A stretch of 7,460 nucleotides of DNA from Bacillota bacterium (GCA_023435855.1 JAEZLG010000043.1:1-7460), one strand, 5' to 3'; counted from the first letter of the stretch, positions 1-6,449 are shown. The notes: generated by a model not told the origin, from the sequence alone. Translations and numbers: made by a program.

Positions 1-49
1 CCGTTATATGCAGGAGCGCGTGGAGGACATGCTCAGCTTGCAGATTTAA
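1..49 (+). CDS. C-terminal end of an unidentified protein (partial)
   Basis: Reading from base 2, an open frame gives RYMQERVEDMLSLQI followed by a TAA stop at 47-49. The gene begins outside the window. The tail is too short to assign a family. It is inferred to be a real gene end because the next gene starts only 38 bp later on the same strand with its own ribosome binding site and no visible terminator between, which is typical operon spacing. Confidence 0.45.
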   Translation, partial: RYMQERVEDMLSLQI

Positions 50-87
50 AGCTAAATAGGGCACAGTTTTCAAATAGGAGGCTTTGC

Positions 88-1191
88 ATGATGGCGGATA
101 CGGATCTCAAAAACCGGCTTTTAGAACAGGGCGGGCCTGCTGTACACTTAAGAATCCATGCGGCTCAGCCGGGGCATATCCATAAAGATTGCTGCGAAAA
201 AGCTGTTTCAGAACTCTTAAAGATGGAGGAAGTAAGTGCGCTTTTAAGCTTACTAGACGGCTGCAGTGCGAACGTGCGGGATAAAAAGACGCTTGAGCAT
301 TTTATACATTCTTATAGGGAATCCTGTATCGATCAATTTTTCCCGCGTCTCATGGATTTGGGCTTTAGAGCGGGTATACAAGCGTTTGATGAAAAAATGC
401 AAACGTTAAGGGAGCTTTTTAACTATCTTCTTATAAAAAATGAAGATTACTGCTACTATTATAGAATTATGCTGCATCGCTTTTTCTTTATGGCGGGGTA
501 TAAATATCCCGAAGTAATTGCTTCCATGCAGCAAAGGCTCGACGCTTTATATAAATCGGCAAATGAAAGAATTTTAGAGATTTATAGGGATGAAAGCATT
601 TTGCCAAAAAGGCAAAAGCAGTGGATGCATATCGGCGTTGTAAAAGAGGCGTTGGATCCTTTTTCGCAATCCGCGCAAAAACCTTTACCGACCATCTACG
701 ATATTGAGGCGTTGGCATATTTTCCGGATATCAAATCTGAAAACCGTGCGAAAATTGATACCATAATAGCGTATATACTCGACCCGAAATTTCAAAAGAT
801 ACGTGAGGGATATGGCTTATTGTGGGATAAGGAAAAGAGGGTTTACCGTGCATGCGGTTGGAGCCCTACTTTGCCGCTGTATGAGGATGCGGATGTATCA
901 TCGCATTTTGGCTATGTGCTCGACGTACTTTTCATACTGTCAAAATTCGAAGCAGCAAAAAAATCAAGGTGCGTTTGGAACTGCGCGGATTACATAAAAC
1001 GGTATCGGACACAAAGAGGCACCTATCTTTTTCCCAAAGCATATTTGGGTAGGAAATATTCGGCAAATGCTTTTTTGAGTATGGCCAACCTAACACAAAA
1101 GCGCGCCGAGAAGGAATGCATCCTTCGTGAAGTGGCGAGTACGCTTGTCATGATTGAAATAGGGAAAGGCATTCCTGAACTTATAGGATGA
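88..1191 (+). CDS. Hypothetical protein, 367 aa, mainly alpha-helical
   Basis: I do not recognise a named family. The start is well supported: AGGAGG at 76-81 lies 6 nt before ATG 88; a second ATG at 91 is also possible. No signal peptide or membrane segment is visible, so it is probably cytoplasmic. The protein looks helical throughout, with aromatic-rich stretches (NEDYCYYYRIMLHRFFFMAGY around residue 120-140). The second half has segments such as YDIEALAYFPD (about 210-220), GYGLLWD and YRACGWSPTLP (about 245-265), then HFGYVLDVLFILSKF. This pattern of helices with W/G/P-rich connections weakly recalls alpha/alpha-toroid (prenyltransferase or terpenoid cyclase-like) proteins, but no catalytic motif can be named. 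It probably shares a transcript with the truncated gene before it. The base composition looks more AT-rich than the CotH gene that follows, and a separate promoter precedes that gene, so the two are likely distinct units. Confidence 0.85.
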   Translation: MMADTDLKNRLLEQGGPAVHLRIHAAQPGHIHKDCCEKAVSELLKMEEVSALLSLLDGCSANVRDKKTLEHFIHSYRESCIDQFFPRLMDLGFRAGIQAFDEKMQTLRELFNYLLIKNEDYCYYYRIMLHRFFFMAGYKYPEVIASMQQRLDALYKSANERILEIYRDESILPKRQKQWMHIGVVKEALDPFSQSAQKPLPTIYDIEALAYFPDIKSENRAKIDTIIAYILDPKFQKIREGYGLLWDKEKRVYRACGWSPTLPLYEDADVSSHFGYVLDVLFILSKFEAAKKSRCVWNCADYIKRYRTQRGTYLFPKAYLGRKYSANAFLSMANLTQKRAEKECILREVASTLVMIEIGKGIPELIG

Positions 1192-1280
1192 ATGTGTTTT
1201 ACCCGCTTTGCCGGACGTGAAGGCTCATGCTCCGCCTGACGAAAGAATTGCGTCTTGTCTGTAAATTCTGACTACTTTTT

Positions 1281-1309
1281 TTGCCATGCGCTTGCGACTA
1301 TGGTAAAAT
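1281..1309 (+). promoter_or_regulatory. Sigma-A-type promoter for the CotH-VTC-DUF4956 operon
   Basis: TTGCCA (1281-1286) is followed after exactly 17 nt by TAAAAT (1304-1309). A TGG directly before the -10 box gives the extended -10 form (TGn). Transcription would start near 1316, leaving a leader of about 37 nt with the Shine-Dalgarno sequence at 1341-1346. This is the only strong promoter-like match in the 161-bp gap. The assignment is from consensus similarity and position only. Confidence 0.6.
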
Positions 1310-1340
1310 AACCGCGAATGGTCAAAATGTTGCGCCTTGA

Positions 1341-1346
1341 GAGGAG
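1341..1346 (+). promoter_or_regulatory. Ribosome binding site supporting the TTG start of the CotH gene
   Basis: GAGGAG lies 6 nt upstream of TTG 1353. The protein read from this TTG begins MKARKII followed by a hydrophobic segment, as expected for an anchored exported protein. No ATG with a comparable site is nearby in frame; the next in-frame ATG (residue 8) would delete the basic residues before the membrane helix. Confidence 0.75.
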
Positions 1347-1352
1347 AACGCT

Positions 1353-4343
1353 TTGAAGGCTCGTAAAATCATTATGGCGGTACTTATTACTGCGCTTTTA
1401 TGCGCGGGTCTTATTTTTATAATTAAAAATACAAAAATCGAGATCGAACACAATACGTCTGCGGTTGTCATCAACGAGGTGATGGCCAGCAACAAGGGCT
1501 CCGTACCCGATGAATACGGTAATTACCCGGACTGGGTGGAATTGAAAAACGTTTCTACCGAGGAAGTGGACGTAGGTGGTTTAGGTCTTTCCGATTCACT
1601 GCTCGACGGGGCGAAATACGTTATCCCCTCCGGTACAAAAATCGCACCGGGCGGCTTTTTGTTGATTTACTGCTCGGGTGGTACGGAAAATGGCCTATAC
1701 GCACCGTTTCGCATCTCCTCAAGCGAGGCCGTGGTGCTCTTTGATGCACGCGGACAAGCGCTTGATTCTTTAGGGCTTCGCGCTGTTGCTGAGGGTAAGA
1801 CACTATCACTCGACAGCGCAGGCAATTATCTCGAGCAAAGCCCTTCCCCGGGTTATCCCAACGACGAGGCAGGCATAGCTGCTTTTGCGCAAACGCTTCG
1901 TGCAGGCGAAAACCTGGGCGTCGTAATTAACGAGTTCATGGCATCCAACATAACCACATTGGGGGATAAGAGCGGCCTGTATTCCGATTGGATAGAGTTA
2001 TATAACCCAACCTCCGCGGATGTGGACTTAAGCGGCTGCGGCATTTCCGACAGCCTTGACCAGCCTATGAAGTATAGCTTCCCCGAGGGGACCGTCATCA
2101 AGGCAAACGGCTATCTTCTTATTTTTTGCTCCGGTAACGAGAGTGTAGAAAACGGTGAGATACACGTTCCTTTTTCGCTGCGCGCATATGAGGAAGACGT
2201 AGTGCTTGCCGGTAAAACGGGCAAAATTGCCGACAGCTTTTCCTATTCCAGGCAACAGGCGGATGTATCGATGGCCCGCGTTTCGAACGGTTCGGGCGAA
2301 TTTGCAGCTTCCCACAAACCTACGCCGGGCTACCCAAACACCGATGAAGGCTACGCAGAGTTTTCATCAAAATTGAATGCCTCTTTGGGTGATGTGTATA
2401 TCTCCGAAATGATGGGCCTAAATTCGAGTGCGTTTAAGGATGCGCAGGGAGAATACATCGACTGGTTTGAACTTCATAACACGGGTGCAAATTCTCTAAA
2501 CCTTTCGGGCTACGGCGTCACCAACGACCCCAATAACCCGGCTAAATGGGTATTCCCAGACGTGAATATTGAATCGGGCGGCTACTTAACGGTTTATGCG
2601 TCCGGCCTCCCTGCAGGCGACGCGCAAAAAAAAAATCAGCTTGATCTGACATTTTCTATAAGTTCAATGGGCGAAGCGCTCTATTTGTTTGATCCGCAGG
2701 GTAATTTTCTAAATAAGCTCAACGCCGGCGCATTTTTGCCGAACGTGAGCTGCGGGCGAGACGAAAACGGTAAAACGGTCTATTATAAAACCGCTACACC
2801 GGGCAGTGCAAACAGCACGCCAAGCGACGGCATTACAGCGACGCCTGTATTTGCGACCGCACCGGGTATTTTTAATAGTGGCATATCGCTTGAAATTTCC
2901 GTGCCCGCGGGTGAAACGGTGTATTATACCACCGATTGCAGCGACCCCACAGCATCCTCTAAACAATACACGGGCCCTGTCTCGGTAAACGAAAACACCG
3001 TAATTCGTGCGATCTCCGTGCGGGACGGGTACATTACCGGCTCGTCGGCGAGCGGCACGTATCTTTTTACGACGGACGGCGTAAACCATGCGCTACCCAT
3101 TGTGACGCTTGTGACCGACCCGGATAACCTTTGGGATGAAAAAACAGGTATTTACGCCTACGGCGAGAACTTCGATGACAGCGGTACCCTTGCGGATATG
3201 CTCCTCACCGCCAACTATTACGAGGGACGCGGTTACCAGGGCGAGGAGATACAGTCCGCATGGGAACGGCCCGGCAACTTCGCTGTATATAACGACGACG
3301 GCACGCAAGTGTTCAATCAGAACATCAGTATGCGTATTGCCGGTGGTTACGGGCGTATGCGCGCTCAAAAAGGCTTTACGGTGATTGCGCGCTCGGAATA
3401 CGGCAGCAACGCACTCGCCTATCCGTTTTTTGAAAACCGATCGTTTACAGAGTATAAATCCCTAGTTCTTCGCTCCGGTGCGCAGGATCAGACATTGTCA
3501 AAAATACGAGACGAGCTTTCCTCTGGTCTTTTAGAAGGCACGGATGTCAACATGCTCTACCAGGCGTACAAACCTTATATTCTATATCTTAATGGTGAGT
3601 ACTGGGGCGTCTATTTTTTAAGAGAAAAGCGCAGCCGCTTCTTTGTAGCGCAGCATGAAAGCACTTTTGACAATGACAATATGGATATCGTGAAATCCGA
3701 AAGCCGCTCGAGTCATGGAACCACGGAGGAATGGAAGGAATTAATGGCTTATGTGAGCTCGCATGATCTTTCTGATGCCTCCGCATACGAATACGTAGAC
3801 AGCCGGATCGATGTTAAGAGCTTTATGGATTACATGATCAGCGAAATATATGTTGCAAACACAGACACATGGAACATCCAGTACTATAAGCTCCCGAACG
3901 GAAAATGGAAGTGGATTTATTATGACTTCTGCTGGGGATGGGGGGATTATACCCACAATAGCGTCGCCTATCGCCGCATGTCGAATAAGCCTTGCTCGGA
4001 CCTCTTTAACCAGCTTTTGAAGAACAGTACTTGGCGAGACGCGTTCCTTCGCCGCTTCGGCGAGCTTATGAAAACAGTTTATGCACCCGAGCGTGTAAAC
4101 GCGCTTGTTGACGAGCTTTATGCTTTTGTAGAACCGGAAATAGAGCGCGAGCGGGCATTTTTTAACGCGTCCACATTCATGGGCAGGACACAGGTGAAGG
4201 AGAACCTTGCAAGCTACAATACGTTTAAAACCCATATCGAAAAAATACGCACATTCGCGGACAAGCGTCCCGATGTCATCAAGCAGGAATTACAATCGAT
4301 GTTTAACCTAAGCGATGCGTATATGAGTGAGGTTTTCGGATGA
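1353..4343 (+). CDS. CotH kinase family protein with three lamin-tail domains
   Basis: Predicted 996-aa envelope protein, TTG start. Residues 1-6 are basic and 7-24 hydrophobic: an uncleaved anchor or signal peptide placing the rest outside the membrane. Three LTD-like repeats follow at about 38-170, 188-330 and 346-488, each opening with VINEVMASN-like residues (NEFMASN, SEMMGLN), then DW(V/I/F)EL, a GG(F/Y)LLIYCSG-like strand and, in the first two, an SPGYPN-like end. A chitobiase C-terminal-like domain (CHB_HEX_C type) spans about 501-573 (YYTTDCSDPT, AISVRDGY). The CotH domain fills about 575-975: RIAGGYGRMRAQKGF (661-675), RSGAQDQTLSKIRDEL (707-722), LYLNGEYWGVYFLREK (744-759) and KWKWIYYDFCWGWG (851-864). 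CotH of Bacillus is a protein kinase that phosphorylates spore coat proteins; here the substrate is unknown. An oddity is Cys860 where relatives usually have the second acidic residue of a D-x-D motif. First gene of an operon; its stop overlaps the VTC gene start by 4 bp. Confidence 0.93.
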   Translation: MKARKIIMAVLITALLCAGLIFIIKNTKIEIEHNTSAVVINEVMASNKGSVPDEYGNYPDWVELKNVSTEEVDVGGLGLSDSLLDGAKYVIPSGTKIAPGGFLLIYCSGGTENGLYAPFRISSSEAVVLFDARGQALDSLGLRAVAEGKTLSLDSAGNYLEQSPSPGYPNDEAGIAAFAQTLRAGENLGVVINEFMASNITTLGDKSGLYSDWIELYNPTSADVDLSGCGISDSLDQPMKYSFPEGTVIKANGYLLIFCSGNESVENGEIHVPFSLRAYEEDVVLAGKTGKIADSFSYSRQQADVSMARVSNGSGEFAASHKPTPGYPNTDEGYAEFSSKLNASLGDVYISEMMGLNSSAFKDAQGEYIDWFELHNTGANSLNLSGYGVTNDPNNPAKWVFPDVNIESGGYLTVYASGLPAGDAQKKNQLDLTFSISSMGEALYLFDPQGNFLNKLNAGAFLPNVSCGRDENGKTVYYKTATPGSANSTPSDGITATPVFATAPGIFNSGISLEISVPAGETVYYTTDCSDPTASSKQYTGPVSVNENTVIRAISVRDGYITGSSASGTYLFTTDGVNHALPIVTLVTDPDNLWDEKTGIYAYGENFDDSGTLADMLLTANYYEGRGYQGEEIQSAWERPGNFAVYNDDGTQVFNQNISMRIAGGYGRMRAQKGFTVIARSEYGSNALAYPFFENRSFTEYKSLVLRSGAQDQTLSKIRDELSSGLLEGTDVNMLYQAYKPYILYLNGEYWGVYFLREKRSRFFVAQHESTFDNDNMDIVKSESRSSHGTTEEWKELMAYVSSHDLSDASAYEYVDSRIDVKSFMDYMISEIYVANTDTWNIQYYKLPNGKWKWIYYDFCWGWGDYTHNSVAYRRMSNKPCSDLFNQLLKNSTWRDAFLRRFGELMKTVYAPERVNALVDELYAFVEPEIERERAFFNASTFMGRTQVKENLASYNTFKTHIEKIRTFADKRPDVIKQELQSMFNLSDAYMSEVFG

Positions 4344-5035
4344 AGGTCAATACGAAGTTTCGACACGAGCTGAAATATTATTTGAACCAGGGTGATTACG
4401 AGCTTATGAGCAAGCGCCTGCGCCTCACTATGGAGCAGGATCGCTTTGCTAAGCTTCGTGAAGGTGAATATTTCATACGAAGCTTATACTTTGACGATAT
4501 CAACGACAGTGCATTTCGCCAAAAGCTTGCGGGAGATAACTACCGCGATAAATATCGACTTCGCATCTACAACCTGCGCGATGACGTCATAAAGCTGGAG
4601 CGCAAACATAAGGAGCAGAACTATATTCTAAAGGAGTCGATCAATTTAAACCGTGCCGAGGCCGAAAGCATCATTGCGGGCGATTACAACGTGCTTTTAA
4701 ACCGCGAGGAGCCTTTTGCCCGAAGGATGTACCGCACCTTTAAGACTGCCCCTTATAAGCCCTGCGTACTGGTCGATTACATGCGCGAGGCATATACCTT
4801 CTCCGTGGAGGATGTGCGTATCACCTTCGATAAAAATGTCCGCACAGGATATCGAAGCATCGATCTTTTTAACCCGAATGTCATTACCTACCCTGCCATT
4901 TCAGACTATGATATGGTGCTCGAGGTGAAGTTTAACCGCTATCTGCCCACCTATGTGCGCTCGCTCTTGCAAACGGGAGCACACGCGCGAAGCGCTATCA
5001 GCAAGTATTGCCTGTGCAGGAAATATGAATTATAA
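4340..5035 (+). CDS. VTC domain-containing protein (polyphosphate polymerase-like)
   Basis: 231 aa, a single VTC domain of the triphosphate-tunnel fold. In yeast Vtc4 this domain makes polyphosphate from ATP. Visible family motifs are RHELKYYL (8-15), IRSLYFDD (46-53), KYRLRIY (71-77), KLERKHK (85-91), LKES (97-100), YMREAY (147-152), ITFDKNVRTG (161-170) and VLEVKFN (193-199). These are the alternating basic and acidic strands that line the tunnel and bind triphosphate and metal, so it looks catalytically intact. There is no signal peptide, SPX domain or membrane segment, so it is probably cytoplasmic. The ATG overlaps the CotH stop (ATGA at 4340-4343), indicating translational coupling. VTC, DUF4956 and CotH genes commonly occur together in bacteria. 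Polyphosphate synthesis is known for the eukaryotic relatives and only inferred here. Confidence 0.92.
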   Translation: MKVNTKFRHELKYYLNQGDYELMSKRLRLTMEQDRFAKLREGEYFIRSLYFDDINDSAFRQKLAGDNYRDKYRLRIYNLRDDVIKLERKHKEQNYILKESINLNRAEAESIIAGDYNVLLNREEPFARRMYRTFKTAPYKPCVLVDYMREAYTFSVEDVRITFDKNVRTGYRSIDLFNPNVITYPAISDYDMVLEVKFNRYLPTYVRSLLQTGAHARSAISKYCLCRKYEL

Positions 5036-5086
5036 TCGCTTTATGGCAAAACATGCCTAAACATATCATACCTACATAGTAGAAGC

Positions 5087-5107
5087 CTCGGGGCGTATGC
5101 CCCTGAG
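5087..5107 (+). promoter_or_regulatory. Hairpin just upstream of the DUF4956 ribosome binding site
   Basis: GGGGC (5090-5094) pairs with GCCCC (5099-5103) around a GTAT loop. The stem extends by CTC/GAG (5087-5089 with 5105-5107) past one bulged T. It ends 2 nt before AGGAGG (5110-5115). There is no U tract, so it is not a terminator. It could stabilise an mRNA end or tune translation of the third operon gene; that role is inference. Confidence 0.4.
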
Positions 5108-5122
5108 ATAGGAGGAAAACCA

Positions 5123-5779
5123 ATGGGAGAATTTAACCTCAGCGAGCTTTTCGTAAGCACGCTCAGCCCGGCACAGGTGCTTTTGACCATCGCCGTGGGG
5201 TTTGCAGTAGGACTTTTTATCTTTTTCATCTACAAGCGCACGTTTGGCGGTGTGATGTACTCACGTAATTATAATGTGAGTCTTGTTTTACTTACCCTTG
5301 TAACGAGTGTTGTCCTCATGCTCATCAACAACAACCTCACGCTTTCGCTCGGCATGGTGGGCGCGCTTTCCATTATCCGTTTCCGTACCGCCGTCAAAGA
5401 CCCAATCGATACGGTGTTTATGTTCTGGGCAGTCGGCGAGGGCATTGCCATCGGCATCAAGTTCTACATGGTAGCCATCATCGCAGCTGTCGGCATCGGC
5501 ATCGTGCTTGTGATTATGAGCGTCGCCAAGGTAAAGGGGAGCATGCCGTATCTTTTAATCATCCACTACCACGAGGGGGCTTCCCAGCAGGTAAAGCAAA
5601 TGATCAAGCAGCTCCCGAGCGCACGCCTTAAGAGCAAAACCGCGCAGCGTGACGGCCTTGAAATGACACTTGAGCTGCGCTTGAAGGACTCGGAAACAGG
5701 CTTTGTGGAGAAGTTCCTAAAAGTGGACGGCGTGTACGACGCATCGCTTATCTCGTACCAGGGCGATATAGTAGGTTGA
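5123..5779 (+). CDS. DUF4956 domain-containing membrane protein
   Basis: 218 aa. AGGAGG at 5110-5115 sits 7 nt before the ATG. The N-terminal part is membrane-embedded, with hydrophobic segments at about 17-37, 52-68, 73-84, 96-112 and 115-133. The most characteristic stretch is LGMVGALSIIRFRTAVKDP (76-94), followed by FWAVGEGIAIG (101-111), both typical of DUF4956. The last 85 or so residues (about 135-218) are soluble, alternate strand and helix, and look like a small ferredoxin-like or ACT-like regulatory domain (SMPYLLIIHYHEG ... GVYDASLISYQGDIVG). The biochemical function is unknown; the family is repeatedly found beside VTC and CotH genes, as here. It is separated from the VTC gene by 87 bp without a terminator and is followed at once by one, so it is probably the last gene of the operon. 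Confidence 0.9.
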   Translation: MGEFNLSELFVSTLSPAQVLLTIAVGFAVGLFIFFIYKRTFGGVMYSRNYNVSLVLLTLVTSVVLMLINNNLTLSLGMVGALSIIRFRTAVKDPIDTVFMFWAVGEGIAIGIKFYMVAIIAAVGIGIVLVIMSVAKVKGSMPYLLIIHYHEGASQQVKQMIKQLPSARLKSKTAQRDGLEMTLELRLKDSETGFVEKFLKVDGVYDASLISYQGDIVG

Positions 5780-5792
5780 CCCATAAATTTGT

Positions 5793-5822
5793 ACGGGCGA
5801 TCCTTTGTGATCGCCCGTTTTT
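5793..5822 (+). terminator. Rho-independent terminator of the CotH-VTC-DUF4956 operon
   Basis: ACGGGCGATC (5793-5802) and GATCGCCCGT (5809-5818) form a perfect 10-bp stem around a 6-nt loop (CTTTGT), running into five T residues (5818-5822). It begins 14 nt after the DUF4956 stop. Its left edge reads GTACGGGCGA, close to the head of the REP-like palindromes further right, so it may have arisen from one. Confidence 0.85.
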
Positions 5823-5852
5823 ATATTGCTTGATGTAAAACATACGTGATAA

Positions 5853-5859
5853 AAGGTGG
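5853..5859 (+). promoter_or_regulatory. Ribosome binding site deciding the RAYT transposase start
   Basis: AAGGTGG lies 7 nt before ATG 5867. The longer frame from GTG 5846 has no usable site and would place this Shine-Dalgarno sequence inside the coding region, so ATG 5867 is preferred. Confidence 0.65.
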
Positions 5860-5866
5860 TAACATC

Positions 5867-6355
5867 ATGGAACTCCCCAAACGAAAGAAGATACGGTTGG
5901 AGGGGTATGACTACTCCTGCTGCGGAGCGTATTTTATAACAGTATGTGTTAAGGACCGTCAGCCGCTGCTGTGGAATAGCGTAGGGGCGGATAGCATCCG
6001 CCCGAATGAAGAATCGATGTTATCCGAACATGGCAAAACGCTTGAAACTGCCGTTCACGCAATTTCCGAGCATTATCCGCATATCTTGGTCGACAACTAT
6101 TGTATTATGCCCAATCACTTGCATATTCTTTTACGTATAATGCCTGACGAAGGCGGGCGGATGCTATCCGCCCCTACATTATCAACGGTAATTGGGCAGA
6201 TGAAAAGATGGTCTTCGAAGCAAATAGGCAGCTCCATATGGCAAAAAGCGTTCTATGATCGAATTGTCAGAAATGAGAAAACGTATCTTGAGGCATGGCA
6301 ATACATTGATGAGAATCCGTTAAAATGGAAAGAAGACGAGCTATACGTCACGTAG
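5867..6355 (+). CDS. RAYT: REP-associated tyrosine transposase (HUH, Y1 family)
   Basis: 162 aa from ATG 5867 (169 from GTG 5846). It belongs to the Y1 transposase family, single-strand DNA nucleases related to IS200/IS605 TnpA. The N-terminal RLEGYDYSCCGAYFITVCV (11-29 in the 162-aa form) is the first strand region. The HUH metal-binding motif is MPNHLHILL (82-90, His84 and His86). The C-terminal IWQKAFYDRIVRNE (124-137) carries the likely nucleophile Tyr130 and the W-Q-x3-Y-D signature of RAYTs, followed by YIDENPLKW. All key residues are present and the frame is unbroken, so it is probably active. RAYTs cleave and mobilise REP palindromes and do not move as classic IS elements; no IS ends flank it. 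Two REP-like palindromes lie inside the frame, encoding VGADSIRP (39-46) and GRMLSAPT (97-104), and the TAG stop lies within a third. It is probably monocistronic, after the operon terminator; no clear promoter was seen. Confidence 0.9.
   Translation: MELPKRKKIRLEGYDYSCCGAYFITVCVKDRQPLLWNSVGADSIRPNEESMLSEHGKTLETAVHAISEHYPHILVDNYCIMPNHLHILLRIMPDEGGRMLSAPTLSTVIGQMKRWSSKQIGSSIWQKAFYDRIVRNEKTYLEAWQYIDENPLKWKEDELYVT
5981..6003 (+). repeat. REP-like palindrome 1, inside the RAYT gene
   Basis: GTAG head, then GGGCGGAT (5985-5992), loop AGC, ATCCGCCC (5996-6003). Translated in frame as VGADSIRP. GTAG 5' of a GC-rich hairpin is the known recognition tetranucleotide of RAYT-associated REPs. Confidence 0.85.
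6155..6177 (-). repeat. REP-like palindrome 2, inverted, inside the RAYT gene
   Basis: Exact reverse complement of palindrome 1 over all 23 nt: GGGCGGAT (6155-6162), loop GCT, ATCCGCCC (6166-6173), then CTAC. In the transposase frame it encodes GRMLSAPT. With palindrome 1 it makes an inverted pair spanning 197 bp that brackets the segment holding the HUH motif. Confidence 0.85.
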
Positions 6356-6374
6356 GGGCGGCTATGAGCCGCCC
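6352..6374 (+). repeat. REP-like palindrome 3, left arm of REPIN A
   Basis: GTAG head, GGGCGGCT (6356-6363), loop ATG, AGCCGCCC (6367-6374). The TAG of the head (6353-6355) is the transposase stop codon. Confidence 0.85.
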
Positions 6375-6399
6375 GCTTACGCTTATATGTATATGGTGC

Positions 6400-6422
6400 G
6401 GGCGGATGTTATCCGCCCCTAC
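6400..6422 (-). repeat. REP-like palindrome 4, right arm of REPIN A
   Basis: GGGCGGAT (6400-6407), loop GTT, ATCCGCCC (6411-6418), then CTAC, so the GTAG head reads on the minus strand. Confidence 0.85.
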
Positions 6423-6449
6423 ACGATTTTACACCAACCTTATTCTCTA
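6420..6449. repeat. Right flank of REPIN A, diverged copy of the flank of REPIN B
   Basis: Aligned without gaps to 6602-6631, 22 of 30 positions agree, most differences being transitions. The minus-strand TAA that ends the acyltransferase gene in the other copy (6622-6624) has a counterpart here at 6440-6442. Suggests a local duplication of REPIN plus neighbouring DNA. Confidence 0.5.

Larger units (their letters stand above)
6352..6422. repeat. REPIN-like inverted dimer A
   Basis: Two palindromes in opposite orientation, with 25 nt between them, give a 71-bp element bounded by GTAGGGGCGG and CCGCCCCTAC. The dimer layout matches the REPIN form known from RAYT systems. It starts at the transposase stop codon. 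Confidence 0.8.

Noticed and set aside
1192..1280. Possible terminator after the first full gene (AGAATT...AATTCT pairing before a run of T at 1275-1282)
   Set aside because: The stem is six mostly A-T pairs with a 14-nt loop and several bases separate it from the T run; too weak to call.
1648..1659. GGGCGGC followed by T run inside the CotH gene, resembling a REP head
   Set aside because: No inverted partner or GTAG head; it is ordinary coding sequence for APGGFL in an LTD repeat.
5041..5069. Internal promoter before the DUF4956 gene (TATCAT at 5064 with TTATGG 17 nt upstream)
   Set aside because: The -35 match is poor and the gene sits in an operon-like context without an upstream terminator.
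5846..5866. GTG 5846 as the transposase start
   Set aside because: No Shine-Dalgarno sequence upstream, and the good one at 5853-5859 fits ATG 5867.
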